This document shows, one piece after another, positions 1-37,789 of a stretch of DNA of 64,000 nucleotides (within the stretch, counting starts at the first letter, position 1; every line of letters begins with the position of its first letter). The position numbers were made by a program, and so were the translations under genes. Below the pieces are notes generated by a model, which saw only the letters and a list, made by a program, of their open reading frames with translations, did no database searches and was not told the DNA's origin. The stretch covers positions 27,884,978 to 27,948,977 of the forward strand of contig OX459095.1 in the NCBI GenBank assembly GCA_949775045.1, written 5' to 3'. Source of the DNA: Metridium senile (lineage: Eukaryota; Cnidaria; Anthozoa; Actiniaria; Metridiidae).

Positions 1-99
1 ACCAGCGCCCTTCATGCGCTAGTTGCGTAACCCATGATAAATACATTTATATATGGCATCAAAATTCCGCGCGCTCTGATTGGTTGCTGACACATAATG

Positions 100-162
100 A
101 CCGGTCATTATTTTCTTGTAATGACCGGTCATTATTTTCTTGTAATGACCAGTCATTATTTT
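100..162. repeat. 24-bp tandem repeat containing a palindrome, three copies
   Basis: Three head-to-tail copies of a 24-bp unit, each centred on the palindrome AATGACCGGTCATT (third copy has one change). Similar GGTCATTA sequence recurs in the foldback at 615-750, so the two may belong to one repeat family. Confidence 0.75.
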
Positions 163-614
163 TTCTCGGCTGGATCGGTAGCTATTATAAACGCGAGGTG
201 AAGAAAAAAAAAAACCCTACATATTTTTCGATAAACAATAATAAAAACTTTAATTCAAGACTAAGTGGCAAGCATTGGTTGTTTTTGCAAACATTTTGAC
301 AAGCAAAAGTTGAGAAAATCAAATCAATATTGCAAAAACACACGAGAGAATAAATATATTTCATAGGTTGTGAGAATACTCAAAAGCTTTTTTTTAATTC
401 TCTAAAGAACAATACAAAGCTCGTTCACATACCTCAATAACAGTTGAAAAGTGTACTTTTAGTTTTTATCTTTCCTTGTAAACAACACGGTGGTGATTTG
501 AGCTTTCTTTTGTCTATCCATGTCGTTGCTTTTCACTCACTTTTAAAAAGCTTCAAAATTCACGAAAAGTTTTTCTACTTTTTCTCACTTTTTAAAATAG
601 CCATATAATAAATA

Positions 615-750
615 ACTTATTAACCTCGTCCGTTCGGTCATTACAGGGAAATCTCAGACCTTGGTCTTGATGTATTGACCTCACTCGGTCAATACGACAA
701 GACCTCGGTCTGAGATTTCCCTGTAATGACCTCACTCTCGGTTAATAAGT
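615..750. repeat. Foldback (inverted repeat) of about 135 bp
   Basis: The left arm from ACTTATTAAC and the right arm ending GTTAATAAGT are near-complementary. Both hold a block containing CATTACAGGGAAATCTCAGA. A degraded relative lies near 930-990. No clear target-site duplication. Confidence 0.7.
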
Positions 751-1519
751 GGTATATACCAATTAATTGATTGATATTGGAAATTATCGATGAAACAAAA
801 TATTGTGACCTTATCAAAAAACAATTATGAATTAGCTGCTATTAATGACTGCGTTTTACAAATCAGTACCAATCGATGACTGGCTTTTTTGTGACTATCA
901 ATTGTTCATCGATTCGCTGCACTCGTTCCGTACTGTCAAGACCTCGGTCTGATATTTTCCCGTACAGACCTCACGCTCTGTTAATAATCCTTTAATATCT
1001 ATTTGCAGAATTTCATCGATTGATCGATTGTATTTCCGAATATCATCTTTTTCATCAATTGAGTACGCAAGCATAGGTTCAGGTAGCTATATATATGGGT
1101 GCTTACAAGGAAGTTGATAAAAATATGCTGGTTGATGATAATGAATGATCGTGGTCTGTGATGATGATAATTATGGCGATGTGATCAGATAACGGTGATG
1201 ATGATTATGGTTATGATGATGATAATATTTATTAGACTGTGAGCAACATACTTTAGGGATGTTTATGTTGTTATTATATGGATACCTATATACTGTAAGA
1301 GGCCACCTGATATGCCAGCAACTAACCTAGCTAAAAAATATAAACAAATAAATAAAATTGAGCTATATAGCTAGCTTTTTATAGCAATTCACCTACTGAT
1401 CTGTCCTCAAATTGAGATACCAGACAGACAGGTTTTGTACAAATGCAGGTTAAATAGTTAGGGAAATAGTTCATTGTAATTGATTGAGAATTTATATCAG
1501 TCCTTGACAATTCTCAAAG

Positions 1520-27023
<25,504 letters not shown>

Positions 27024-27130
27024 AATGAGACACAATAGTATATAATTGACATTTACAAAGATTTTACTTAGTAGTATTTTAGTTTTTATGGAGTATTATG
27101 ATTAAGTCAAGTTATGATCAAACACTTCTT

Positions 27131-27350
27131 ACAGGCTCGTAACATTGTATATGGGATCAGGGACCAGCGTTATTTTGGGATCAGGGATCAGAATTTTTGC
27201 TTTAGGATTGGGATCATGAGAAAATATCAAAATCAGGTATCAAAATGGGAAACAAAGATCAAAAGTTTGGAAAAAATTGGGCTCAGGGATCAAAAATTCT
27301 GAAATGATCCGGGATCAATAGGTTCAAAATATACCATGTTACGAGCCTGC
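27131..27350. mobile_element. TIR element with GGGATCA motif array
   Basis: CAGGCTCGTAACAT and complement bound about 220 bp. GGGATCAGGGA-like motifs are repeated inside about seven times. It lies in the probable LACTB 3' untranslated region. The target duplication is unclear. Confidence 0.7.
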
Positions 27351-27637
27351 TATTTAAGACAATCACCAAAATTAAGACAACAATATCCAACTGTAATATT
27401 TCAACTTAATACTGACAAAAACAATGAAGATCATTTGTATTTGATTTCTTTAAAGTTTAGAATTCTTAGAAATATAATTTTTCAAAGTTCGCTCCTAATT
27501 ACCATTGTTAATATCATATTCATCCTTGTCATCTTCCTCGCACTTCTACAAAATTTGAAATCAAGAGTACTTCAATATTCACTCAATACTCAACTGTTTA
27601 TTTGAAGTAAATACCATACTTGACTGTTATGTCTAAA

Positions 27638-27643
27638 AATAAA
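27638..27643 (+). terminator. Candidate LACTB polyadenylation signal
   Basis: AATAAA 615 nt after the LACTB stop, followed by T-rich sequence. Confidence 0.35.
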
Positions 27644-27773
27644 CTCTGTGTCTCTTAATTAAATAATAAGCTTAGTTTCTCAGATAATATTTCACATTGT
27701 ATTACAATGCAAGAAGTTTCCTTTCAATCTTTTCCAGAGAAAGAAGAGAAAAGATTGAAAGCAGATACAATAA

Positions 27774-27961
27774 CAGGGCTCGGAATAGCTGCCTGCCAAT
27801 GGCCAAATGCCAGCCCATTAAGTTAAGGTTTGGCAGGCAAAAATAATTATGAACTGCCAAATAGATAATAGAACTGCATTGAAAAATGTACTGGAAATCA
27901 TTTTTCAATGTTTTTTAGTCTGGAAGTGGCAGGCCAAATTTTTTTCCTATTTCGAGCCCTG
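27774..27961. mobile_element. hAT-like MITE with CAGGGCTCG ends
   Basis: CAGGGCTCGGAATAG and CTATTTCGAGCCCTG bound 188 bp, typical of hAT non-autonomous elements. Inner repeats TGGCAGGC / GCCTGCCA. No obvious 8-bp target duplication remains. Confidence 0.75.
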
Positions 27962-28780
27962 TTTAAACAGTAACAGGTTCAGTAACAGCACTGTATGTAC
28001 TGAGGTTCAGTAACAGCCCTGTACTTTTTGGCTTACATTAAGCAACTTAAACATGGTTATATAAAGCTATTGAAAATAGAGAGTGAAGTTTACAATGCTT
28101 GAAAACTAATTAGTTTTACTAAACAATATGCAGCCCACAATGGCTTTAGTACAAGTAAAGAGTTTGAGAGTTTCACTCTTTAAATAAAACACTTTGGTCT
28201 TCCAATAGTACATCATTTTGTATTTGGTGCATATATATACTGTAACTACTAGAATGCTATGCCCACTTTTTTGTGAAATTATTAGTTCCAATGCTTTAGG
28301 CAATACAAATCTAAAAAAGAAAGAAAGTTCCTAAAGCATTCTGGTAAGTGCAGTATAACAACTCCATGTAATTGTTTCTGATAACTTGGACATACATGTT
28401 CTACTTATAATAGCTACTTCATTTACATGACATAACTGAATAATCCTAGTTCATGGCAGCCAGTGAAACCTACCACTGTTATATATGGAGTATAATAATA
28501 ACCGTAATATAGTTATTCAGTTTTACTTTGTTAATATATTGTTACAAGTTTATCAATCTCAAAACCCAGATTGTTCTATAGAATGTGAGCATGTTCAAGC
28601 ATCAAAATTTCTCAAGAAGAAATTGAAATATTTTGGTAAGTTTTCAGTGTCCAGAACAATGTTGAAAGTGGTCACCATAGTTTCAATCAGTGCATGCAGT
28701 CAATATTTTCACTTTCATGCTTACAGGACTTACAATAACTGTTGTTACTTGGAGTTTTTATGTTTACTAATGGTTATCTT

Positions 28781-28928
28781 AGAGCGGTTTTCGTACGAGT
28801 GGGAAACTGACCGTACCGTACCGTAACCGTAACCGTACCGTAAGTTCTATAAAAACATTCGAAAGTTCTACAGTAACAGTACCGTAAATATTACGGCCAG
28901 TTTCCCACTCATACGAAAACCGCTCTAA
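28781..28928. mobile_element. MITE with TIR AGAGCGGTTTTCGTACGAGT, just after HM13
   Basis: Ends TTAGAGCGGTTTTCGTACGA and complement, with inner TACCGTAACCG repeats. It lies 47 nt downstream of the HM13 stop, so it is probably transcribed in that 3' untranslated region. A terminus fragment recurs near 9737. Confidence 0.85.
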
Positions 28929-28974
28929 AGTCATTAAGTAAGTTCATTGGTCTTGAAGAGGGTTTGTGTCTGTT

Positions 28975-31900
28975 TTACTGTGATTTCTTTGTTTCACTAT
29001 TCTGTTCTTCAGCAACTTCTTCCTTTTCAATTGTTTCTTCTTCTGGGTGATCTTCATATCTAATAAAAATAGATATATCATTAATTTCTTATATAAGTTT
29101 TCCATACAAGTCCTAGCACTTTTTTTTTTTAGGACTCTATATTTTTGAGGTAATCAATAATCAAACACATTAATTACCACTATTTACCAACATATGAGTG
29201 TTGCTCCCAGAGGATGCTCATAGCAAAAAATATTGTTTTCTCATTTTACTTCCGGTCATGTTCCCTGATATTAAACTGGTTAAATATCAGGGAGCAAATT
29301 CAGAAAATTCTGCTCCCAACACAGTATTTTGTGTGTGAAATCGTTGTTACACATGAGGGAGCAAAACTAAATGCAAACATAGACCACTTTCATAAATAGC
29401 GGAAAATGATGTTTTCAAGTAAACAGATAGTTTACTATTATAGCACTGTCATATAAAAGAACCACCTAAAATAGGCATGTTTGGAAGGTTTTGATGCTCT
29501 GGCTAGAATGCCAATAAAGTTATGCTCAATAAAAATGTAGAGATTTGTATGTAAAATTCTGCCGAGGCCTTTCATGCCTCATTTTGGTGTTTTTCTGAAT
29601 TTTTAAATTCTTATAGCTTCTAGCAAATTTAAACGTTTTTTTCTCAAACTTTCACAGATTATTGTTATGGTGAATGCCTTTCTTATTCTTAAAACATCAA
29701 TTCTAAATATTATGATAATTAGTGGCGGCCATTTATGAAAGTTGTCTATGCTCCATGAGAAAAACCTCTAGCATGTTGTGACCTCAAGATTCTAAGCATA
29801 CAATTCTTAGCTCACTAGTGTATTTTCACTGATGCAGGGCTCTATTATACACAACGTTTTGTATAATCTCTTACTTGAGGAGATCCTTGATTTCTCCACG
29901 GACAAGGGCCAGGGCTAGAGGTGTTCCAAGGCATGCTGGGACAAGGTATAAAAGAGCTGGCTGTGCTGCTTTGAACTTGTGCATTACAAGAACTGTTGTC
30001 ACCAGACCAACAAAGTAGGCAATGAACGTGGCATAGAAATAGATGATACTTTTGCTGCCCTTTCTGCTGGGAGAATGAGAAAGAAAGATGCAATATTAAT
30101 AACATGTTATAAGCAATGTTCACCAATAAAGGCTACAATCTTGGACTTAAATAGTTGACACTTGCTGTAAATGCTTGATTTTTATGCCATACTATCCATT
30201 TCACAACCATTTTCTCCCCTCCCTCCCCCACCCCTGAACTAGTTGATATTCCTGAGAAAGAAACACCTTCAGGGAACACAACATTGCATTGGGGGAAGGG
30301 CGTATCAAAGTACGATCGTTCAAGTGATGTTTAGTTACGAAAATGCAAAAAAATGCTTAAGTTTTAAAATCGTACTGTCAACATTTATGTCCAAGGTTGT
30401 AGTAGCTTGTCATTTGTCAAGCATTGAGCTTTGACTACTGTATCTTTATCATCTGTATGGGTGACTTAATTTGAGTCCAAGCTTGGGCATGGATTATAAT
30501 TATGTGAGAAGAGCTTGTTTGACACGTTGTTCTAGGAGCTCCCTTATCACTATGATTTTACATTTCTCCAGTTAAAAATTGAATGAAATGGTGGTGAAAA
30601 GGGAACACAACTAAAAGTTATTTATTTCAAAAAACGTGAATTCTGCCTATTTATGCTTGTATTTTGTGTGACCACCAATTTTTATGCTTGCTTGTTCGTA
30701 ACATATTTACCACAAAAAACATTTTACACCTTTGAGGCCCACATGTGCAAGCATAAATAGTAGACAGTACACAAGATAAAATGGCGAAATTTGTATTTTA
30801 AAATGTTTTGAAATATATATGTACAACAACATTTTGGTTAATTTTGAGATGTTTTGATAAAATAATGGAAACATACGTGTATGACAAATCAAAGTTGAAA
30901 AAACCTATTTGATGTTTGTGGTTGATGTGAGACATACATACATACATATCTTTATTATGTGTTCCCTTACGGGCTTTTCGACACTTAATTACATTTAATT
31001 ATTAATAGTGTATATTACTATCATTATACTAGAGATTTGCAATTATTAATAGTGAACATTAATTATTAACATGTTCCTATCTCCTATTAATAGTCATTAC
31101 CTGTAGTCAAAACGAAGCAAAAGAGCAATGAAGATACCTACAAAACAACCATAAAACCATCAGTGAACACCATAATTAAGATTGATGATAAATCATTATC
31201 TAAAATATATAAATGATCGGATAAATGAATGAATAGAGGGACTTATGAATGAATGGATGGAGAGAGTGAGGAAAGGAGGAAAAAATCTAATTATTGATTG
31301 ACTGTTCAAGAAGAAGAGTTTCATTAGGGGTGGACAATTAGATCTTTAAGGGGGAGGGGGGAGGTGGTTGAGTTGGGCAAATCCCCCCAAAAAATTTGAG
31401 CAACAGCATTAAAGAAAACAATAAAAATCGTGCACAGAAACAATGACAAAAAAAATATTCAAGCAAGTTGAAAAAAAAACAATTCCTGCACATACGTAAA
31501 ATGGGAAAAAAAATATCCTGAAAAAAAATTTGCCCACCCCCCCTTAAAAATCTAAAGGTCCACCTCTTACATAAAATATTTTGGGAAAAAACTATTTTGA
31601 GTTCTCCTTATTGATTTATAAGACTATCTATAACACTGTGACCTTCTGTTAACTGGTCATAATCTGGTCATTATCTGCTGGTGAAGAACCCTAGTAGTCA
31701 GCAAACACTATATACAAATGTTACAAGAAAACTGCTTTGGTGTTCTAAGTGATTTCCATGTACTTACCAGGAATAACAATGTCTCCCAGTCCCAACATGG
31801 CAAAGTTTTTAGCATAGAAACCATGCTCTAATATATCCATAGGAAACACCACTGAAATCAACACAATATAGAACATCAGTAATAATAACACTACTGAACA

Positions 31901-34900
31901 CTTAGACCAAGACAAATCAACTATTGCATTGTAACATGCTAATAAGTATTCAAAAACTCAATATTAATTCATGAGAAATTGACAAAAGAAATCGTAACCG
32001 TGACGAGTGTTTCAACTGAAGATAAAGATTCACCCTAATTTACATAAACTTTAACCTGAATTTCCTCTAATAAACTTTCATAAATCCTTCACTTTTTTAC
32101 AAAAACACAAAACATAGGTTGGAGTTTTTTAAGCCGTTCAATATACTCGTAGCCTGCGTGCAGCCGGTTTAATTACCCGTAATAACCGTCTGCGAAAGTT
32201 CGCCAGATATCGTGTTCTCTGTGACCCGATATATGAAGCGATTTCTGATTGGCTCTCGCTAAGATCAATTCTTACGCGAACTCTGATTGGTCAACGGCAC
32301 GTTATAATCTCTTCCGGTTGAGATGTTTTCGTTGCCGACATGCACGTGAGTTTGACCATGTTGACAGCGAGAGTAAAGACATGGTCTAAATATATTACAA
32401 TCACCACTTTCACAATGTTCTTCAAAGGACGCTGTGATGTTAAAAGCACTTTCGGTGGAGGTTATATCTTGAAGCGAACGCCTTCGTCTCTTCAAAAGTA
32501 CGAAACATCGACGGCAAATATAGTCATTATTCGGCGTTCGAGAAAGAATTTGGAGCTCTGAAAGAATCTTAATTTCACACTTTCCTTCAATGAGGAACCT
32601 CTCTTCTGGTTTAAGTTGTGTGCTGCGGCACAAATCGCAGGTAAATACACTCATAGTAATATATTTAGACCATTTCTTTACTCTAGCTGTCAACATGGTC
32701 AAACTCACGTGCATGTAGCAACGAAAACATCTCAACCGGAAGAGATTATGCCGTGCCGTTGACCAATCAGAGTTCGCGTAAGAATTGATCCTAGCGAGAG
32801 CCAATCAGAAATCGCTTCATATATCGGGTCACAGAGAACACGATATCTGGCGACCTTTCGCAGACGGTTATTACGGGTAATTAAACCGGCTGCACGCAGG
32901 CTATATACTCGCAGATCATGTTTTATCAGGTCTAAAACCACTTGGCTTCACCGTATGGTTTAAATCCTGATAAAACACTCCTGCTCGTTTACTGAACTAT
33001 ACATTAGAATTATTATCACAATATTTTTTTGATTATCTTATTCAACATTTATTTAATATCTACACCACCTGTATGAACTTACATTTTATAGGGGCTTCAA
33101 ATGACTTGGCTACAGTCACCATAACATCTGTACCAAACACCTAAATATGAGTAAAGTATTTATTATATATTAAATAAGAGTGGTTTACAGGGATTTCTGC
33201 CACAGACTGAGAAATATTGTATTTGAACACATGTAAAAATATGATAATTTGTCATGTGAAAATATCATTTTTTGCATAAAAATATTTTTTGTCTTTATAA
33301 TAAACAGAATAATATTATTCTAGATATAAACATAAAAATATATAAATCAAGCAGTGAGTTTAGATACACTAAGTATTCATAATAAATCTTATTTCTAATA
33401 TATTCGCTCAAGAGATGTAGGTTAAAAAAAAGTAACAAAAAAAACTCAAGTGTTCACAGTTCGAGTGCCCTCACTGTAAATGATTCATCTATTACATTAT
33501 ACTAGATAATGTTGGTTTATTTAAGTGTGGCTTTTTAAAAATCTTATTTTAAATGACGTTTAATGAGTTAAAGGTAATGTGGTGCTTATATGGCACATTT
33601 CTCATAAACGTGTCTCTAACCCTAAAGTGTAATTTACAATTATCATGAGTACAGAGCACTATATAAACTTGTCAAACCTTGCAGCCACCTGGGTTACAAT
33701 TATGAATTATTACACCGTTCTAGAAGAATTAATAAAAAATACCGTGAGTATTTGATGAAAGTGGCTTAATACCACCTCTTTCATCAAATACAAGCGGTAT
33801 TTTTCATTAATTCTTCTAGAACTAAGGTGGGATTTCCTATTAATACCACATCTACATAAAATGTGAGTCTCAGATTTAAAAAAGGCAAAAAATAAACACG
33901 AACACACACAAGCCGCAAAGCACTCCGGGAAGGACTTGTGCAAATTGCACAGATTGATAAACGAGCATTTTATGTAGATGTTGTATTTATTTAGTAACTT
34001 ACCCAGAATATATCATAAACAAATAGACCACCTAGTAGAATACAGCCTGTTACTACAGAGTTAAGATGAAGAAGTTCAACACCATTCAATGAAAAGGCAA
34101 GTCCAAAAATGTTGTTGGCCAGCCAGTGCTAAACAAGACAAAAATATAAAATATTAAAATGCTGTCATTGACTGATTTTTAAAGAAGTGCAAACAGGGCC
34201 AAATGCTACTTCAGTAATTTTTGGACAAAAACTAATAGACCTAATCAGCTCATGCATTGCTATGTACGTTTCCACCCATTTTAAAACCTCTGGGAATAAA
34301 AACTTTGTTCAAAATATTTTTTCATGTGACATTGAAATACATAAGACAAAGAATCTTATTCCAAAAAGATTTGAATTGGGTGCAAAGGTAAATAGCAACG
34401 CGTTAGCCAATTAGGTCTATTGATCTAACTAACTTTAGAACTAACTAGTGATCCTCCGAGGAATACAACGACAGGACAGGTATATAAAATCTACATGTAG
34501 CTTCATTACATACTATTTGACATCGCCTGATGAAGTCTATAGCAGTCAAAATGTTGGGATTTCAAACCTTCGACATTAGTTAGACAAATGAATAGCATTA
34601 TTCAAAAACTACTTATTTCATATATTCTTCTTACTTTTTTAAAAAGATACCAAAGCCCAAACACGGTAGAAACACCAAGGCAAAGCAAGTCAATACGATC
34701 AAAGTCAATGTGAGACAACTCTGAAATAGAATAAAACAACAAGAAATCAAGTAAAGTTCAATGTTTCTTTGCATATAAATGTGTTGTAATATCATTAACA
34801 GTAATCCTCCTTGGGTATTAAATTGAAACTTAGAATTTCAACATTTCTTAATATCTTTTATTTATAAGGGAGCAGTCATTATTTATGGTGGGTGATTGTG

Positions 34901-37789
34901 AGGAGGGGTTATGGAATTTTCAAGGCTTCTGAAGAAGGGGTTACTAATTTTCCCAGGCAACTGAAGGAGGGATCACGATTTTGGCAAACATCAGAAGGAA
35001 GGGTCATGAAAAACATGTTAATGGCAAGGGAGGGGCTGTGACAATTTGTAATTTGAAGCAAAAAATCACCCACCCCCTACTACACCGCTCCCTAAGCATA
35101 TTCATTTGAAAAAGGAAAATCCCACCATTTTTCACGTTTTTTCATATATTTTTTTTGTGGTATATCCTAGTGGTTAAAAACCACCCATGGTATGGGCTGC
35201 ATTTTTAAAGTTATTATTCTGGTATCTTGTAGGGGTGTTTTGACGAGCATACCCCAATATTAATATAACTCTCTTTTATATGGTGTAAAGTTCAACACTA
35301 AAATCTTATTATTCTATAAAAAAACCATGTGCACATATTTTCATCATAACATTCTAGACCTTCTACCTGTTATTTGTTTCAACAGGTAATAAAGAGAAAG
35401 AATTAAATCATTACCTTTCTTTTCATCATCCTTGCCTTCAGTTAAATCAAATGTATAAACTTGATTAGGAAATATAGATGGCAACATCATCTCAATAGTG
35501 GGCCTATTGGAAACAATAAAAAATCAATCTTTGTGTAAGAGTGGGAAAAGCATTGTTTCTAAACAAGTGACTTGATGTTAGAGCACACCATGAAAAAACC
35601 CGACTAATTATTGTCTATAGGGACTATCTTGTACAAATGTTTGGATATCACAGGAGTAGAACAGTGTAACTATTGCATCCTTTAGGTAATATAATGAAAG
35701 TTGTAACACCGTAAAAAATGTTGACTTAACTTTACTGAGTCAGACATAACGTCAGTAAAGCTTAGTCAACATTTTTTATGGTGTTACAACTTTTATTATA
35801 TTATCTATCGTTTATATCAAACACCGACACAGCTTATACTAGTTTACTCACTACTGTATCCTTTATTGACCCTTTGACTACTGGGCTTTTTTGACAATGT
35901 CTGTTGACGATGTGTGAGGTTTTGAGAAAGATAGTTGTTAGTGTCTGATATTTCAATAGCCACAAACGAAGATGAACCAACTGTCTGGATAGACACATTG
36001 TCTTATGATAGACAAGTCGTTTGCTGGGAAAACAGGATGAATTGAATTTGAGACTTAAAAGTTGTCTGATGTTGAATTGACATTAGATGAACAAATTGTT
36101 ACTAATGATGTGTTTGTTCTCCAGTGTGGAAATAGCAAATGACAACCAGAGTGGAAGATGACTGAAATATTGGATTCTGCTTGAGTTGCCTGAATCTCAG
36201 ACAGACTTCTAGACGATCACAATTTTTCTTGATCATACCTTACAAGTGTCTCCGCAGCCGCTTTTAGTGTTATCACGCAATGCTCCCTCCACACAAATGG
36301 CTGCTTCGATTCGAACAACATTCCTTTCCATTTGTAATGTTTTTTAGCCAATCAGCACACAGAAAATTGATTGATTAGAATTTTTGGCACGAATCTCTCT
36401 TGATATATGGGAGTGGAATGCTGATTGGTTAAATCTAGGGAAAGGAATGTCGTTTGAATCGAAGCAGTCGTTTGTGGGGAGAGAGCGTTTCGTGACAACA
36501 CTAAAAACGGCTGCAAAGGAGACTACAATTTTTCGTGATCATCCCTTACAAATGAGTTTACAACATTGACTCTTAGAGATTCATCTTACCTAATAAGATG
36601 AGTAAGTGCCAGGATACCCAAGACAAAGAAGTAGGCAGTAAGAAGAAGATTAACATACTCTTTACTGAAGATCTGAAAACAATAAACAAAATGAAATAAT
36701 GGCAAATAGAAAATGGGAATCATTATATTGGGTTTAAAAAGGAAAACAGAAAATGGGATAATTTAAATTAAAAAACTGAAATGCTTAAAGGGATACTTGG
36801 ACGAAAATGTATCAGGGAAAAAAAAGACAGAAAGAAAACATGGGAACAGAAATGGTTGCATGAAATCTTTAATTTATATTGTTAAAATGAGACAAAGGAA
36901 AATAGGAGGTGGAAATTGATATATTTAAACAAAATACAAAAAATTGTTTATTTGTGTAACTAAAACATGAATGAATATTATTATTAATACATTTTTAATA
37001 TGTAATTGTAGACAAAATACATGACTTTTATTATTGATTGTTTATTAGTAAATGCGTAAACGAAACTTTGCATCCACGTGGGGTCAGTCAAATACAGTTG
37101 CTGAAATAAGATCGTCACAACATTACATTTTTAACATTTTTAGCTTATATGACTTAATCCAAGTCATAAAAAAAGATTTTTAGAAATGAGCAGTACGTGT
37201 CATAAAACAATAAATAAAGTTATTGTTGAATTATACAAACCTTGAAGAAAATGTACAGCCCCAAGAGAGTACAACTGGCGATGATGGGAAACATAGCTGC
37301 ATCCTTTGAAGTCATACTTTCAGGTTTCTCTCCTGATTCCTAGAAAAAGACGGAAAAATCGAAAAGGTGTTTTTGGGTCATTTGAAAGTCATAAGCTTAC
37401 GTGTCTTTAGAACAGAGGATCGAATAAATTTCCTCTTAACTCAAGACGGCCCTGAGTTCTTAGCTTTTTAAGCAGTTTAAAAACAAAATAAAGACTCTAT
37501 TTTTTCATTAGAGAGGTCAATAAAAGTAATATTATTTTCATAAACGATAAAATAGTTCAAAAGTAAAGGAATAAGTGTGTAAAATGACTCTTACTTTTTG
37601 TTGTATGACAGCTTTTACGGAGCGATAAGAACCAAAAAATATCGGCAGCAGAGCCATAATTATCAGACTAGAATAAGCAGTGAGAAGTCCTTCAGGAGTA
37701 GCAGCAGCTCTTCCAGTAGCATTTTTAGCCGTTTCGTTTACAGCGGCTGTAAGGTTAGAGAGAGTTTCATTCACGACCGAGTCCGCCAT
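28975..37789 (-). CDS. HM13: Signal peptide peptidase (minor histocompatibility antigen H13 orthologue)
   Basis: Intramembrane aspartyl protease of the endoplasmic reticulum that cleaves leftover signal peptides and some tail anchors. Eleven exons join in frame into 376 aa (human about 377): 37789-37595, 37339-37241, 36672-36590, 35503-35415, 34720-34635, 34128-34003, 33140-33083, 31851-31768, 31137-31101, 30063-29875 (or from 30066), 29059-28975 (stop TAA). The N-terminus has N-glycosylation sequons (NET, NLT, NAT), then TPEG and MALLPIFFG. The catalytic aspartates are in VYDIFW (Asp 223) and GLGD (Asp 269). The PAL motif is at 321-323 in QPALLYLVPAC. About nine membrane segments follow the family pattern. 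The C-terminus ends KKSQ, a KKxx ER-retrieval signal. Exon 10 has a tandem CAGCAG acceptor. All motifs are intact, so it is functional. Confidence 0.96.
30468..30535 (+). mobile_element. Degraded SINE fragment
   Basis: GAGTCCAAGCTTGGGCATGG matches the B-box region of the SINE at 26351 with a few changes. Only a short piece remains. Confidence 0.45.
31326..31568. mobile_element. TIR element with GGGGTGGACAATTAGATCTT ends
   Basis: The ends AGGGGTGGACAATTAGATCT and AGATCTAAAGG-type complement bound about 243 bp of poly-A/poly-G-rich sequence in HM13 intron 8. Confidence 0.65.
32150..32903. mobile_element. 754-bp TAGCC foldback element carrying a captured Cys-rich reading frame
   Basis: The ends TAGCCTGCGTGCAGCCGG and complement extend into arms of about 248 bp (32150-32398, 32657-32903) around a unique 258-bp core. 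An 8-bp target duplication TATACTCG flanks it (32142-32149, 32904-32911). The related copy at 24703-25000 has a single target sequence and no insert. It lies in HM13 intron 7. Termini match the micro-hairpins at 11125, 12713, 12885 and 60928. Confidence 0.9.
32399..32654 (-). pseudogene. Captured exon-like fragment with CxxC...CxxC pattern
   Basis: Reading on the minus strand from the ATG at 32654, the core of the foldback element encodes MSVFTCDLCRSTQ, then about 30 residues on YICRRCF and a basic KRRRR stretch. Two CxxC pairs this far apart recall ZAD-like or other zinc-binding modules, though I cannot name the family. The frame starts right at the inner edge of the right arm and continues into the left arm sequence, so it is probably a gene fragment taken up by the element, not a complete gene. 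A translated product is possible because the frame stays open to 32265. Confidence 0.5.
33714..33830. repeat. Foldback of about 115 bp in HM13 intron 6
   Basis: GTTCTAGAAGAATTAATAAA and GTATTTGATGAAAG pair with the complementary right arm around TGGCTTAATACC. Confidence 0.8.
34868..35092. mobile_element. TIR element with GGGAGC ends and G-rich motif array
   Basis: GGGAGCAGTCATTATTTATG / GGTGGGTGATT pair with a diverged right end (AATCACCCACCCCCTA, GCTCCC). The interior repeats GAAG(G/A)AGGG(A/G)T-like motifs. Confidence 0.6.
35684..35852. mobile_element. Foldback MITE, GTCAGTAAAGTTAAGTCAAC family
   Basis: TAGGTAATATAATGAAAGTT, then a shortened centre, then the right arm with the outer end CACCGACACAGCTTATACTA. 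Complements the best copy at 13300, which lacks this right end. Confidence 0.85.
36243..36527. mobile_element. Foldback element with TCTCC/GCAGCCG ends in HM13 intron 3
   Basis: TGTCTCCGCAGCCGCTTTTA pairs with the right arm (TAAAAACGGCTGCAAAGGAGA), with inner arms GAACAACATTCCTTTCC. Ends resemble TAGTCTCC at 53266 and 61552. Confidence 0.75.

Larger units (their letters stand above)
1..1519. other. Left-edge spacer without recognised coding sequence
   Basis: I see no exon here. The stretch holds the 24-bp palindromic repeat near 100, a foldback at 615-750, a degraded related piece near 930-990 and a GAT-rich patch at 1120-1225. The missing N-terminal exon of LACTB (mitochondrial targeting region) may lie here unrecognised or left of the window. 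Confidence 0.5.
27024..28974. other. Tail-to-tail spacer between LACTB and HM13
   Basis: Holds the LACTB 3' untranslated region (candidate AATAAA at 27638), three MITE-like elements (27131-27350, 27774-27961, 28781-28928) and no recognised gene. Confidence 0.7.
31945..33000 (-). repeat. GTGTTTTATCAGG hairpin family, long copy 3, split by an insertion
   Basis: Reverse-strand match to 24703-25000: 31945-32149 and 32904-33000 are its two parts, interrupted at CGAGTATA by the element at 32150-32903. Confidence 0.85.
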
